Positions 17,756-25,814 of a stretch of DNA of 64,000 bases are shown here, piece after piece (within the stretch, counting starts at the first letter, position 1; every line of letters starts with the position of its first letter). The DNA comes from Sedimentibacter sp. SX930 (GTDB lineage Bacteria; Bacillota; Bacilli; Lactobacillales; Aerococcaceae). The stretch covers positions 62,001-126,000 of the forward strand of contig MUZD01000009.1 of the NCBI GenBank assembly GCA_002155105.1. Reading direction: 5' to 3'. The translations under genes were made by a program, and so were the position numbers. The notes below the pieces were generated by a model. That model saw only the letters and a program-made list of their open reading frames with translations. It was not told where the DNA came from and made no database searches.

Positions 17756-20191
17756 ATGAAGAAAGTTATGCGCAAGGTAAAGTGTCAATGGATAACAGCG
17801 GCAATAATGGGTGCCACAATCGTTGCTTTGGGTGCGGTAGACGTACCTCAAATAGCAGCTGTGGAGGGAAATGACCCAGAAACGACAGTCCCAGTGGAGG
17901 ATGAGAATTTTTCTGCAATAAGCACTGAACCGGGTTCTGTTACCGATAGCATCAGTGATGCGCCAATCGAAACTACGATAACAGCAACGTCCGTTGTAGC
18001 CAAAAGTTACGTGCAAATCCTTTCGACAGCAGACGTTTTCTATGAAGCAATCATCTCCCGGGGAACAGATGCCATCAACACCGCACCATGGGGAACCGAA
18101 GGGTATGAAACAGTCAGCCACAGTTCGGCTTATCTGAATACAGAAGTGAGCGTCAGTCAGGAACAACTGGCGGATAATGGCGTACTCTGGGCGCTGATTT
18201 CAGTGAATGGCAAAGAATTAGGTTGGATCGCAAAAGATGCCTTGCAGGAACAGAAGTATGCCCAAAGTGTATCCGAAAAAGCAGTCGACTATTCTGCGAC
18301 CGTCAACCGCGGAACGGACGCCATCAACACGGCGCCATGGGGAGCGAAAGGATTCCGTACAATCGGAAACAGTTCGGCCTACTTGGGAACGGAAGTGAGC
18401 GTGAGCCAAGAAAAAGTGATGGATTATGGCGTGACTTGGGCGTTGATTTCCGTGAATGGTCAGGAGTTGGGCTGGATCGCGAAGGATGCCTTGAAGGAAC
18501 AAACGTATGCCCAAAGCGTATCCGAAAAAGCAGTCGACTATTCTGCAACCGTCAGCCGCGGAACGGATGCCATCAACACGGCGCCGTGGGGAGCGAAAGG
18601 ATTCCGTACAATCGGAAACAGTTCGGCCTACTTGGAAACCGAAGTGACGGTGAGCCAAGAGAAAGTGATGGATTACGGTGTGACTTGGGCGCTGATTTCA
18701 GTGAATGGCCAAGAGTTGGGTTGGATAGCGAAGGATGCATTGAAGGAAAAGGCATATGCCCAAATCACAAAGGAGACTGCGGTAAGCTATGATGCCATCG
18801 TCAACCGTGATTCGGACGCCATCAACACGGCGCCTTGGGGAACGAAAGGCTACCGGACAACAGCATCCAGTGCGGATTATCTGGGCCAAACGATTGAAGT
18901 CACGAAGGAACAAACGACCGATTACGGCGTGGTCTGGGCACTGCTTTCGGTGGATGGCCAGGAATTGGGCTGGATAGCAAAGGATGCTTTGAGAGAGGTA
19001 ACCTATGCCCAAATCGTTTCCGAAACCGAGGTGGCCTATCCTGCATTGATCAGTCGCGGCTCAGATGCCATCAACACGGCACCATGGGGAACGAAAGGCT
19101 ATCAGACAAAAGCATCCAGTGCGGATTATCTGAATCAAACGATAGAAGTCACAAAGGAACAAACGACCGATTACGGCGTGACCTGGGCGCAAATTTCGGT
19201 GGACGGCCAGGAGCTGGGTTGGATCGCGAAAGATGCCTTGACCGCATTGGAAAGAAAAACGGAAACAAAGACATCGGAAATCGGCTACCCAACAATCGAA
19301 AAGGAAGACGCCACGATTCCTGCAGGCGAAAGATGGACTGTCCAATCGGGGAGCAAAGGGTACGATACGGCAACGTATGAAGTGGATTATGCAGACGGCA
19401 TCGAAATCGGCCGTCGGGAAGTCGGCCGCACAACCAAAGCGGTGAGGGAAGAAATCGTCAAGGTCGGCACCCAGCAGGTAAATGGATCTGGTGAACCGGG
19501 TTCAGCCACCCGATATCACCGTGTGGCGAACGGCGACACGCTTTGGGGGCTATACTACAAGTACGGGCAAACACTGGATCGCCTGTTGGAATGGAATGAC
19601 ATTGTGGATCCGAATCACTTGTCCCTTGGGCAATTAATCAGCGTTGATGGATACAACCGTTACGATGCGATCCTCAAGGAACACCAAATTTTCGCATCGG
19701 AAGAAGAATTTTTGGCGTACATCATTCCGGTATCCCAAAGGCTGGCAGCTGAGAATGGCCTTTATGCCTCAGTGATGATCGCCCAAGCAATCCATGAATC
19801 CGATTGGGGGACGAGCGGCCTCACGACATTGAGTCACAATCTGTTCGGCATCAAAGGGACGTTCGATGGCAATTCAGTCGAAATGCCCACAAATGAAGTG
19901 ATCAATGGCGAACTGATCACGATCACAGCGGGTTTCCGGGCTTACTCAAGTTTGGATGAGTCAGCGCGCGATTATGTGGACCTACTAATGAACGGGCCGA
20001 ATTTTGATAAAAATTATTATGCCCCGGTCTGGATGGAAAACACGACTTCCTACAAGGATGCCACTGCAGCCCTTCAAGGCCGCTATGCGACAGATCCAAA
20101 TTATGCGGCGAGACTGGATGCGTATATAGCAACCTATGAATTGTGGAAGTATGACATTCCAAATGGTGGGGTTGCAGCTTCAAATCAATAA
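17756..20191 (+). CDS. Secreted autolysin: five GW modules, G5, LysM, glucosaminidase
   Basis: An 811-residue exported wall hydrolase. After a signal peptide ending near residue 37 come five GW (SH3-like) modules of 83 residues, which in the family bind teichoic acids; each carries an INTAPWG core and ends ELGWIAKDAL. Their DNA copies start at 18011, 18260, 18509, 18758 and 19007, an exact 249-base period. A G5 domain follows (about 503-575), then a LysM (RVANGDTLW, about 586-630) and a FlgJ-type N-acetylglucosaminidase domain (about 650-800) with AQAIHESDWG and NLFGIKG. Cleavage of peptidoglycan glycan strands is inferred from the family. GGAGG precedes the ATG. Confidence 0.92.
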   Translation: MKKVMRKVKCQWITAAIMGATIVALGAVDVPQIAAVEGNDPETTVPVEDENFSAISTEPGSVTDSISDAPIETTITATSVVAKSYVQILSTADVFYEAIISRGTDAINTAPWGTEGYETVSHSSAYLNTEVSVSQEQLADNGVLWALISVNGKELGWIAKDALQEQKYAQSVSEKAVDYSATVNRGTDAINTAPWGAKGFRTIGNSSAYLGTEVSVSQEKVMDYGVTWALISVNGQELGWIAKDALKEQTYAQSVSEKAVDYSATVSRGTDAINTAPWGAKGFRTIGNSSAYLETEVTVSQEKVMDYGVTWALISVNGQELGWIAKDALKEKAYAQITKETAVSYDAIVNRDSDAINTAPWGTKGYRTTASSADYLGQTIEVTKEQTTDYGVVWALLSVDGQELGWIAKDALREVTYAQIVSETEVAYPALISRGSDAINTAPWGTKGYQTKASSADYLNQTIEVTKEQTTDYGVTWAQISVDGQELGWIAKDALTALERKTETKTSEIGYPTIEKEDATIPAGERWTVQSGSKGYDTATYEVDYADGIEIGRREVGRTTKAVREEIVKVGTQQVNGSGEPGSATRYHRVANGDTLWGLYYKYGQTLDRLLEWNDIVDPNHLSLGQLISVDGYNRYDAILKEHQIFASEEEFLAYIIPVSQRLAAENGLYASVMIAQAIHESDWGTSGLTTLSHNLFGIKGTFDGNSVEMPTNEVINGELITITAGFRAYSSLDESARDYVDLLMNGPNFDKNYYAPVWMENTTSYKDATAALQGRYATDPNYAARLDAYIATYELWKYDIPNGGVAASNQ

Positions 20192-20340
20192 AACGAGAAA
20201 TCAACTGATTGAATGTGTCAAAAAACATATAAGTTATTCTTAAAGATAGCGGACCGAAGGGAACTTCCCCCGAGGTGCGTTTTTTTTTGGCGGCATCTTT
20301 GTTATAATGGAACAGACTATATGAAGAAAGAGGGAGTCCC

Positions 20341-21225
20341 ATGACAAAAGTACGCAAAGCTGTAATACCTGCAGCAGGTTTAGGAACGCGATTCTTGCCG
20401 GCAACGAAAGCGATGGCAAAGGAAATGATGCCGATCGTGGATACACCGAGCATCCAATATGTGGTGGAAGAAGCCATGGCTGCCGGCATCGAAGAAATCA
20501 TCATCATCTCCGGGAAGGGCAAGAGTCCGATCGAGGATCATTTTGACGTAAACATCGCTTTGGAAGAAAACTTGAAGGAAAAAGGCAAGACGGCAATGCT
20601 GGAATTAGTTCAACAGACGAACATTCCGCACATCCATTATGTGCGCCAAGCCTACCCGCATGGACTGGGCGATGCCATTCTGCAGGCCGAGGCTTTCATC
20701 GGAAACGAACCTTTTGTCGTACTTTTGGGCGATGACATCATGCCGAGCGAAATCTCGTTGGCGAAATCTTTGATGGATACCTACGATGAAACCAAGGGCG
20801 GCGTCGTTGCGACGATGCGCATCCCTGAGGACATGACGAACCGATACGGTATCGTCGAAATCAAGGAGAAGGTCGGCGAACATATCTACAGCGTCAACCA
20901 CTTCATCGAAAAACCGGCTCCTGAAGAAGCACCAAGCAACCTTGCCATCATCGGCAGATATCTGTTGACGCCGGAAATATTCGACATTCTGCGCAACCAA
21001 GCCCCGGATGCCGGGAACGAAATCCAGCTGACCGATGCGATCGAATCTTTGAACGCGATCCATCCGCTTGTCGCTTATGAGTATACGGGCAAGCGCTATG
21101 ACGTGGGCGATAAATACGGCCTGTTGATCGCGAACATCGAATTCGGTCTGGAAAATAAAGACACAGCCGACAAGATGCGCCCTTATCTGAAAGAATTAGC
21201 GAAGGAATTAAAGAACAAAGCATAA
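20341..21225 (+). CDS. galU: UTP-glucose-1-phosphate uridylyltransferase
   Basis: A 294-residue enzyme that makes UDP-glucose from UTP and glucose-1-phosphate. The N-terminal AVIPAAGLGTRFLPATKA with its catalytic Arg and Lys, EEAMAAGIEEIIII, and the FIEKP segment are all present; length is standard. A TATAAT at 20303-20308 lies 32 bases before the ATG; its -35 is not clear. A weak GGGAA/TTCCC hairpin with a run of T at 20281-20288 lies just upstream and may end the autolysin transcript. With galE it supplies UDP-sugars to the EPS pathway. Confidence 0.96.
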   Translation: MTKVRKAVIPAAGLGTRFLPATKAMAKEMMPIVDTPSIQYVVEEAMAAGIEEIIIISGKGKSPIEDHFDVNIALEENLKEKGKTAMLELVQQTNIPHIHYVRQAYPHGLGDAILQAEAFIGNEPFVVLLGDDIMPSEISLAKSLMDTYDETKGGVVATMRIPEDMTNRYGIVEIKEKVGEHIYSVNHFIEKPAPEEAPSNLAIIGRYLLTPEIFDILRNQAPDAGNEIQLTDAIESLNAIHPLVAYEYTGKRYDVGDKYGLLIANIEFGLENKDTADKMRPYLKELAKELKNKA

Positions 21226-21319
21226 CGCGTTGCAGCGACAGGAGTAGCTTCTATATACCCAGACTCGGATCAAGCCGGTCCGGGTGCTCCGTCATGCTCA
21301 ACGTCAGGAAGGACAACTA

Positions 21320-22363
21320 ATGGAAAACAAACCTTTTTTCAGCATCGTGATCCCGGCCTACAATTGTGCCGGCACCATCCGTGCCACTTTGGAAAGCATC
21401 GCCGCCCAGACAGTCAGCGATTTTGAGGTCATTATCGTGAATGACGGTTCGAAGGATGCGACAGCGGACGTTCTGCAGGCATTCGCAGACAAGGACAGCC
21501 GCTTCTCTTTCATCACCATTCCGAACAATGGACCGGGAAATGCCCGCAATCAAGGGATTGCAGGCGCGAAGGGGACGTATCTCTTTTTGATGGATGCGGA
21601 CGATGAAATCGAGCGCCATACATTGGAACGCTACCAAACAATCATCAAAAGCGAGGCACCGGACCTGATCGTGGCTTCCTACAATCTGCGGGTGCTGGAC
21701 AATCAGGAAATCGTTTCGGAAAAGCAGGTCATCGCCGAAAATCGGGTCTACACCTCGAATGCGGTGTTCCTGGAGAATCTGTATCCTTTGATGAACAAGC
21801 AACTGATGTATGTCATTTGGAACAAGATTTACCGTCTGGACATCATCCGCAAGCATCAGATCGCCTTTCCGAGCTACAGCAGCTGTGAGGACCGCCTGTT
21901 CAACATCGCCTACTACCGCCATGCAAAAAAAGTTGTGACGACCAGCGAAGTGCTTTACCAATACGCTTTCGAAGGCAAGAGCAGCTTGACGAACAAGTAT
22001 TTCGACAATAAATTCGAGACGTTCCTGGAATTCTACAATGAATTGCTGGACCTGACAGACAAGGATCTGGGCGGTTTCAGCGCACTATTCCTGAAAGGCA
22101 CGATGTCCTGCATCATCCCGTTGCACGGCGCAAGCTGCCCATTGGATTGGGCAGGCAAAAGGGCCTATATCCAAAAAATCCTGCAGCATCCGCGTGTGCA
22201 GTACGCAACGGCGCACAGCCTGACCGACACGCCGATCCGGAAAATCATGAAGCTGTTATTTCAATCGAAATCGGTTTATCTGAACTATATCGCTTCCGGC
22301 ATGATGCATCTCTTAAGCAATGCATCGCCGAAACTGATCGAAAAACTCAAAGGAAATTTCTAG
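21320..22363 (+). CDS. Glycosyltransferase family 2
   Basis: A 347-residue GT2 enzyme with FSIVIPAYNCA, VNDGSKDAT and LMDADDE. ATG 21320 follows GGAAGGA with good spacing; the longer in-frame start at 21284 lacks one. It is the first of four closely spaced EPS genes. Specificity unknown. Confidence 0.88.
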   Translation: MENKPFFSIVIPAYNCAGTIRATLESIAAQTVSDFEVIIVNDGSKDATADVLQAFADKDSRFSFITIPNNGPGNARNQGIAGAKGTYLFLMDADDEIERHTLERYQTIIKSEAPDLIVASYNLRVLDNQEIVSEKQVIAENRVYTSNAVFLENLYPLMNKQLMYVIWNKIYRLDIIRKHQIAFPSYSSCEDRLFNIAYYRHAKKVVTTSEVLYQYAFEGKSSLTNKYFDNKFETFLEFYNELLDLTDKDLGGFSALFLKGTMSCIIPLHGASCPLDWAGKRAYIQKILQHPRVQYATAHSLTDTPIRKIMKLLFQSKSVYLNYIASGMMHLLSNASPKLIEKLKGNF

Positions 22364-22384
22364 AAAGATGGGAGAACTTTAAAA

Positions 22385-23491
22385 ATGACTCAGCCTAAAC
22401 GTGTCCTGCATTTCCAGGGCAGAATGGGAAAGGGTGGGGCGGAAACCTTCATGATGAACGCCTACCGCAACATCGACCGCTCCAGGTTCCAATTCGATTT
22501 CGTAATCTATGAAGAATTTGCCGACGTGCGTCCCTATCATGACGAAATCGCCGCATTGGGGGGCAAGATTTTCGTCGTGCCGAACCCGAACAAGCATCCG
22601 CTGCGCTACATCAAAACCGTCAGCAAGTTGCTGCAGGAGAACCAAGTGGATATCGTCCACAACGAAATCTTCTTCGGCGGTGGCCTGAACCTGTGGCTGG
22701 CTGCCAAAGCCGGCGTCAAAAAGCGCATCGCCCACAGCCATGCGACATCCGACGGCAAAGGCAACCGGTTCCCGTACAGCGTCGTGCGTCCGATTTTCAA
22801 CAATCTGATGATGAAACATGCGACTGATTTCATTGGTTGCTCGGATGAAGCCGGCATCGGCCTCTTCGGCAAGGAACAACCTTTCGTTATGCTTCCGAAC
22901 GGCATCGACCTCGACCGTTACCGCAACGTGCCGGTGACGAAGGCAGAAATGCATGCGCAGTTGGGCATTCCGGCAGACGCCTTCGTGATCGGTCACATCG
23001 GCCGCTTCGAGGAACAAAAAAATCACCGGCTGTTGCTGAATATTTTCCAGAACATCCTGAAGAAACACCCGAACACTTATCTGTTGTCGGTAGGGGCAGG
23101 CAGCCTCGAAGCAGAGATCCACGGTTTGGCCAAGGAACTGGGCGTATCCGACCATGTGCTCTTCTTGGGCGAACGCGAAGATATCGCCGAATTGCTGAAA
23201 GCGATGGATGTCTTCCTGTTGCCTTCGTTGTATGAAGGCTTGCCGATCGTGGCGGTGGAAGCGCAAGCAGCCAACGTCAAATTGGTGCTGTCGACGGAAG
23301 TGTCTGAGGACACGGTGTTATCCGAAAATGTCCGTTTTGTGCCGCTGGATGCGGACCTGGACCGCTGGGAAGCCGAAGTCATGGGCGAGCCGAAAGGCAA
23401 CAGTCCAAAACCGGAAATGGAAGCTTTTGATATGCTGAAGACCGCAAAAGCGCTGGAAAAAATCTACGATGCGACGGAGGGTACAGCATGA
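22385..23491 (+). CDS. Glycosyltransferase family 4 (GT-B, EpsF-like)
   Basis: A 368-residue retaining transferase. The N-terminal glycine loop RMGKGGAETF and the C-terminal donor-site motif SLYEGLPIVAVEA (E-x7-E type) are characteristic of GT4. Its end overlaps the start of the next gene by four bases (ATGA), which shows translational coupling within the EPS operon. It probably adds one sugar of the repeat unit in the cytoplasm. Confidence 0.9.
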   Translation: MTQPKRVLHFQGRMGKGGAETFMMNAYRNIDRSRFQFDFVIYEEFADVRPYHDEIAALGGKIFVVPNPNKHPLRYIKTVSKLLQENQVDIVHNEIFFGGGLNLWLAAKAGVKKRIAHSHATSDGKGNRFPYSVVRPIFNNLMMKHATDFIGCSDEAGIGLFGKEQPFVMLPNGIDLDRYRNVPVTKAEMHAQLGIPADAFVIGHIGRFEEQKNHRLLLNIFQNILKKHPNTYLLSVGAGSLEAEIHGLAKELGVSDHVLFLGEREDIAELLKAMDVFLLPSLYEGLPIVAVEAQAANVKLVLSTEVSEDTVLSENVRFVPLDADLDRWEAEVMGEPKGNSPKPEMEAFDMLKTAKALEKIYDATEGTA

Positions 23492-24558
23492 AAAACTTAC
23501 CTACAATGAAGGAAACAAAAGAATTTCTACAGGACAACAAAAAAACAATCATCGGGACTGCTTTAGCTTTGGTCATTCTGTACGCACTGGCGATCGCCTA
23601 CACACTGTTCAGCGATGATAAAGTCGAAGAAATCAAGGAAATCGATCCGGCTACCGGATTGGAGCTGCAGCTGATCACCGACGTTGAATATACAGCTTTG
23701 CTAACGGATGCCGTCCGTTTCGATTTCTATGTCGAAAATACGGAAGGTTATGCCTTCACGAACTTTAATCTGATGGAAGCCGTGCTGTTGTCTCCAGAGG
23801 TTTATGCGGCGATTGATTCAGTGGAACCAATTGTTGCGACTGACGCCATCGAAGCGATGGAAGAAGGCGATATTCCGGCGAATTACATGATCGATGTGGA
23901 TACGGATTACGATACAAGTGAACTGCACATCACGGTAGGCACCGGGGACGAGTCCAAAAATGAAGCCATCGCAATAGCTATCTATGAAGCAATGCAGGAG
24001 GGGACAATCCCATTCTTCGCAAACAAGAGTGTTTATCTTTTGTCGGAGCCGCATGTTGTGCAATTGCAGAAAGGTCCGGAGCAGACGGATGAAACGGGCA
24101 ACACCAGTTTGTTGTTGTATCTCGTCATGGGAGTCGGCTTGTTCATCGGCGGCCTATTGTTGGGCATGCTGTTGGGATTCTTCCGTTTGTTCTTCAAGAA
24201 GGAAATCACGGATGTGTTCAACTACCGTATGAGCGATGATGATACGGTACTGGACTTGTCCCATACGACCGCTGCGGAACAGGAAAAAGCTTTGGCGCAT
24301 GGCATCCAACACCCGGCGGCGTCCCGCAAACTGATCCTGTCAGAGGAACCATTGGCACTGCCTATGCAAAAAAGCTTGGAGCAGATGGAAAGCGTGCCTT
24401 ACGTGTTCGCCCAATCCGTCCTCTCGGCAGATCCGCTTTTGCATTTCGATGAAGTCATCCTCGTTTCCCGCAAGAACGGCACGACGAAGGACTGGTACAA
24501 GAAGCAACGCACGCTATTGGAAAATTACGCGACTCCAATCAAAATCATCCTAATCTAG
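23488..24558 (+). CDS. Wzz/CpsC-like polysaccharide co-polymerase with kinase-like tail
   Basis: A 356-residue membrane protein. One hydrophobic segment lies at about 20-40; a roughly 160-residue extracellular region follows; a second, glycine-rich segment (VGLFIGGLLLGMLLGFF) lies at about 215-235; the remainder is cytoplasmic. This topology fits a polysaccharide chain-length regulator. The last 35 residues (from DEVILVSRKNG to IKIILI) resemble the final strand-helix-strand of BY kinases, including the cpsD end at the start of this window, but no Walker A is present. Overall sequence recognition is weak; the role rests on topology and on its position between GT4 and the polymerase. Confidence 0.6.
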   Translation: MKNLPTMKETKEFLQDNKKTIIGTALALVILYALAIAYTLFSDDKVEEIKEIDPATGLELQLITDVEYTALLTDAVRFDFYVENTEGYAFTNFNLMEAVLLSPEVYAAIDSVEPIVATDAIEAMEEGDIPANYMIDVDTDYDTSELHITVGTGDESKNEAIAIAIYEAMQEGTIPFFANKSVYLLSEPHVVQLQKGPEQTDETGNTSLLLYLVMGVGLFIGGLLLGMLLGFFRLFFKKEITDVFNYRMSDDDTVLDLSHTTAAEQEKALAHGIQHPAASRKLILSEEPLALPMQKSLEQMESVPYVFAQSVLSADPLLHFDEVILVSRKNGTTKDWYKKQRTLLENYATPIKIILI

Positions 24559-24575
24559 CATTGGAGGAATAACGG

Positions 24576-25628
24576 ATGGCACTCTATGTCTTTGCCTTCA
24601 TCACCTTGCTGCTGCTCAGCATTGCTGAAGTGTTCTACGACAACAAAAAAATCGTCCTGATCGGTGGCGGTCTCTTGGCTGTCCTGGCTGGGTTGCGCTA
24701 TTACTCGGGATACGATTTCGTTTCTTATTATTACTTTTTCTATGATTTGACAGGCTTGTCGGATGTTTTCAACGGAAGCATCGATGCCGAACCTGGTTAC
24801 CTGTTATTGAACTATCTTTTCCTTAAGCTCGGCTTGAATTACTACGCGTTCATTCTCTTCTTCGCGTTCCTGAGCATGGGGCTGTTGGTCAATTATCTTT
24901 ACAAGAATGTCCCTTATCCTTCGTTGATCCTGTTCTACTATTTTTCGCGCTTCTTTTTGGCAAGGGATATGGGGCAGATCCGCGGTTCGATTGCGAGCAT
25001 CATCCTGCTCTATTCGGTGAAGTACCTGAAACAGAAACAGCTGTTCCGTTTTCTTTTGGTGGTTGGGATCGCATCACTTTTCCACATCACTGCGCTGATA
25101 TTCATCGTCGGCTATATCTACGAGAATTATCTGTATGACGGTAGCTGGCTGCAGGTGATGGTCCTGTTCGGTTTGGCCGTCGCTGCGGGAATTGTTGTGC
25201 AGATGCCGCAGCTTTATATGTGGGCGGTCCCGGATCGCTACGCGCCTTATTTCACGAATCCGGCCTACACCGGCGGACAATGGCTGTTGAATCCGGTTCT
25301 GTTGATGCAATTGTTGATTTTCTTCGGGACATTGCTGTTCACGAATGTCCGCAAGGATGAAAAGTACCGGACTTACCATAATCTCTACTTCCTGGCTTCG
25401 TTGATCCTGATCGCTTTCGGGAATCTGGCGACGGTAGGGGGGCGCCTGAGTTCGCCTTTCGCGACCTATGAGATGTTCGTGGCGCCGTATTTCATCCTGA
25501 ACTTTACGAAGAATAAAATGGTCAATCTGATTTTCTGCCTGGGATTCACGGTCGTCATCTTCCTGCTGATCTTCATCCTGTCAGGAGATTACGCCTACTT
25601 TATCCCGTACGATACGCTTTTGAAATAG
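24576..25628 (+). CDS. wzy: EpsG-family EPS polymerase (Wzy)
   Basis: A 350-residue protein with about ten hydrophobic segments and the EpsG-type N-terminal pattern, GLRYYSGYDF after two membrane segments. Family members polymerise lipid-linked repeat units on the outer face. It is the only Wzy candidate seen and complements the Wzx at 6183-7706. A terminator follows within 15 bases, so it ends the operon. Confidence 0.82.
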   Translation: MALYVFAFITLLLLSIAEVFYDNKKIVLIGGGLLAVLAGLRYYSGYDFVSYYYFFYDLTGLSDVFNGSIDAEPGYLLLNYLFLKLGLNYYAFILFFAFLSMGLLVNYLYKNVPYPSLILFYYFSRFFLARDMGQIRGSIASIILLYSVKYLKQKQLFRFLLVVGIASLFHITALIFIVGYIYENYLYDGSWLQVMVLFGLAVAAGIVVQMPQLYMWAVPDRYAPYFTNPAYTGGQWLLNPVLLMQLLIFFGTLLFTNVRKDEKYRTYHNLYFLASLILIAFGNLATVGGRLSSPFATYEMFVAPYFILNFTKNKMVNLIFCLGFTVVIFLLIFILSGDYAYFIPYDTLLK

Positions 25629-25640
25629 GATATATACCAG

Positions 25641-25687
25641 CCTCTGGCCAATCTGTAGATTTTACGGATAGGCCAGAGTTTTTTTGT
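25641..25687 (+). terminator. Rho-independent terminator of the second EPS operon
   Basis: CTCTGGCC (25642-25649) pairs with GGCCAGAG (25671-25678), with inner pairing of ATCTGTA with TACGGAT, followed by seven or more T. Confidence 0.9.
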
Positions 25688-25743
25688 TGATTGAAAATTT
25701 GGGCAGTCCAAAAAATGCGGGTGCGATTCAGGTTGAAAAATGG

Positions 25744-25749
25744 TAAGAT
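25744..25749 (+). promoter_or_regulatory. Extended -10 promoter of the GW amidase
   Basis: TGGTAAGAT contains a TGn extended -10 (TAAGAT at 25744-25749). The -35 at the right spacing is poor (GTGCGA). GGAGGAGGA near 25796 then serves the ATG at 25815. Confidence 0.4.
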
Positions 25750-25814
25750 GAAAATGCATTCAAAAATCAATAGTATTTTGATGCAAGGATTGTCTGGAGG
25801 AGGAATTTAAGAGG

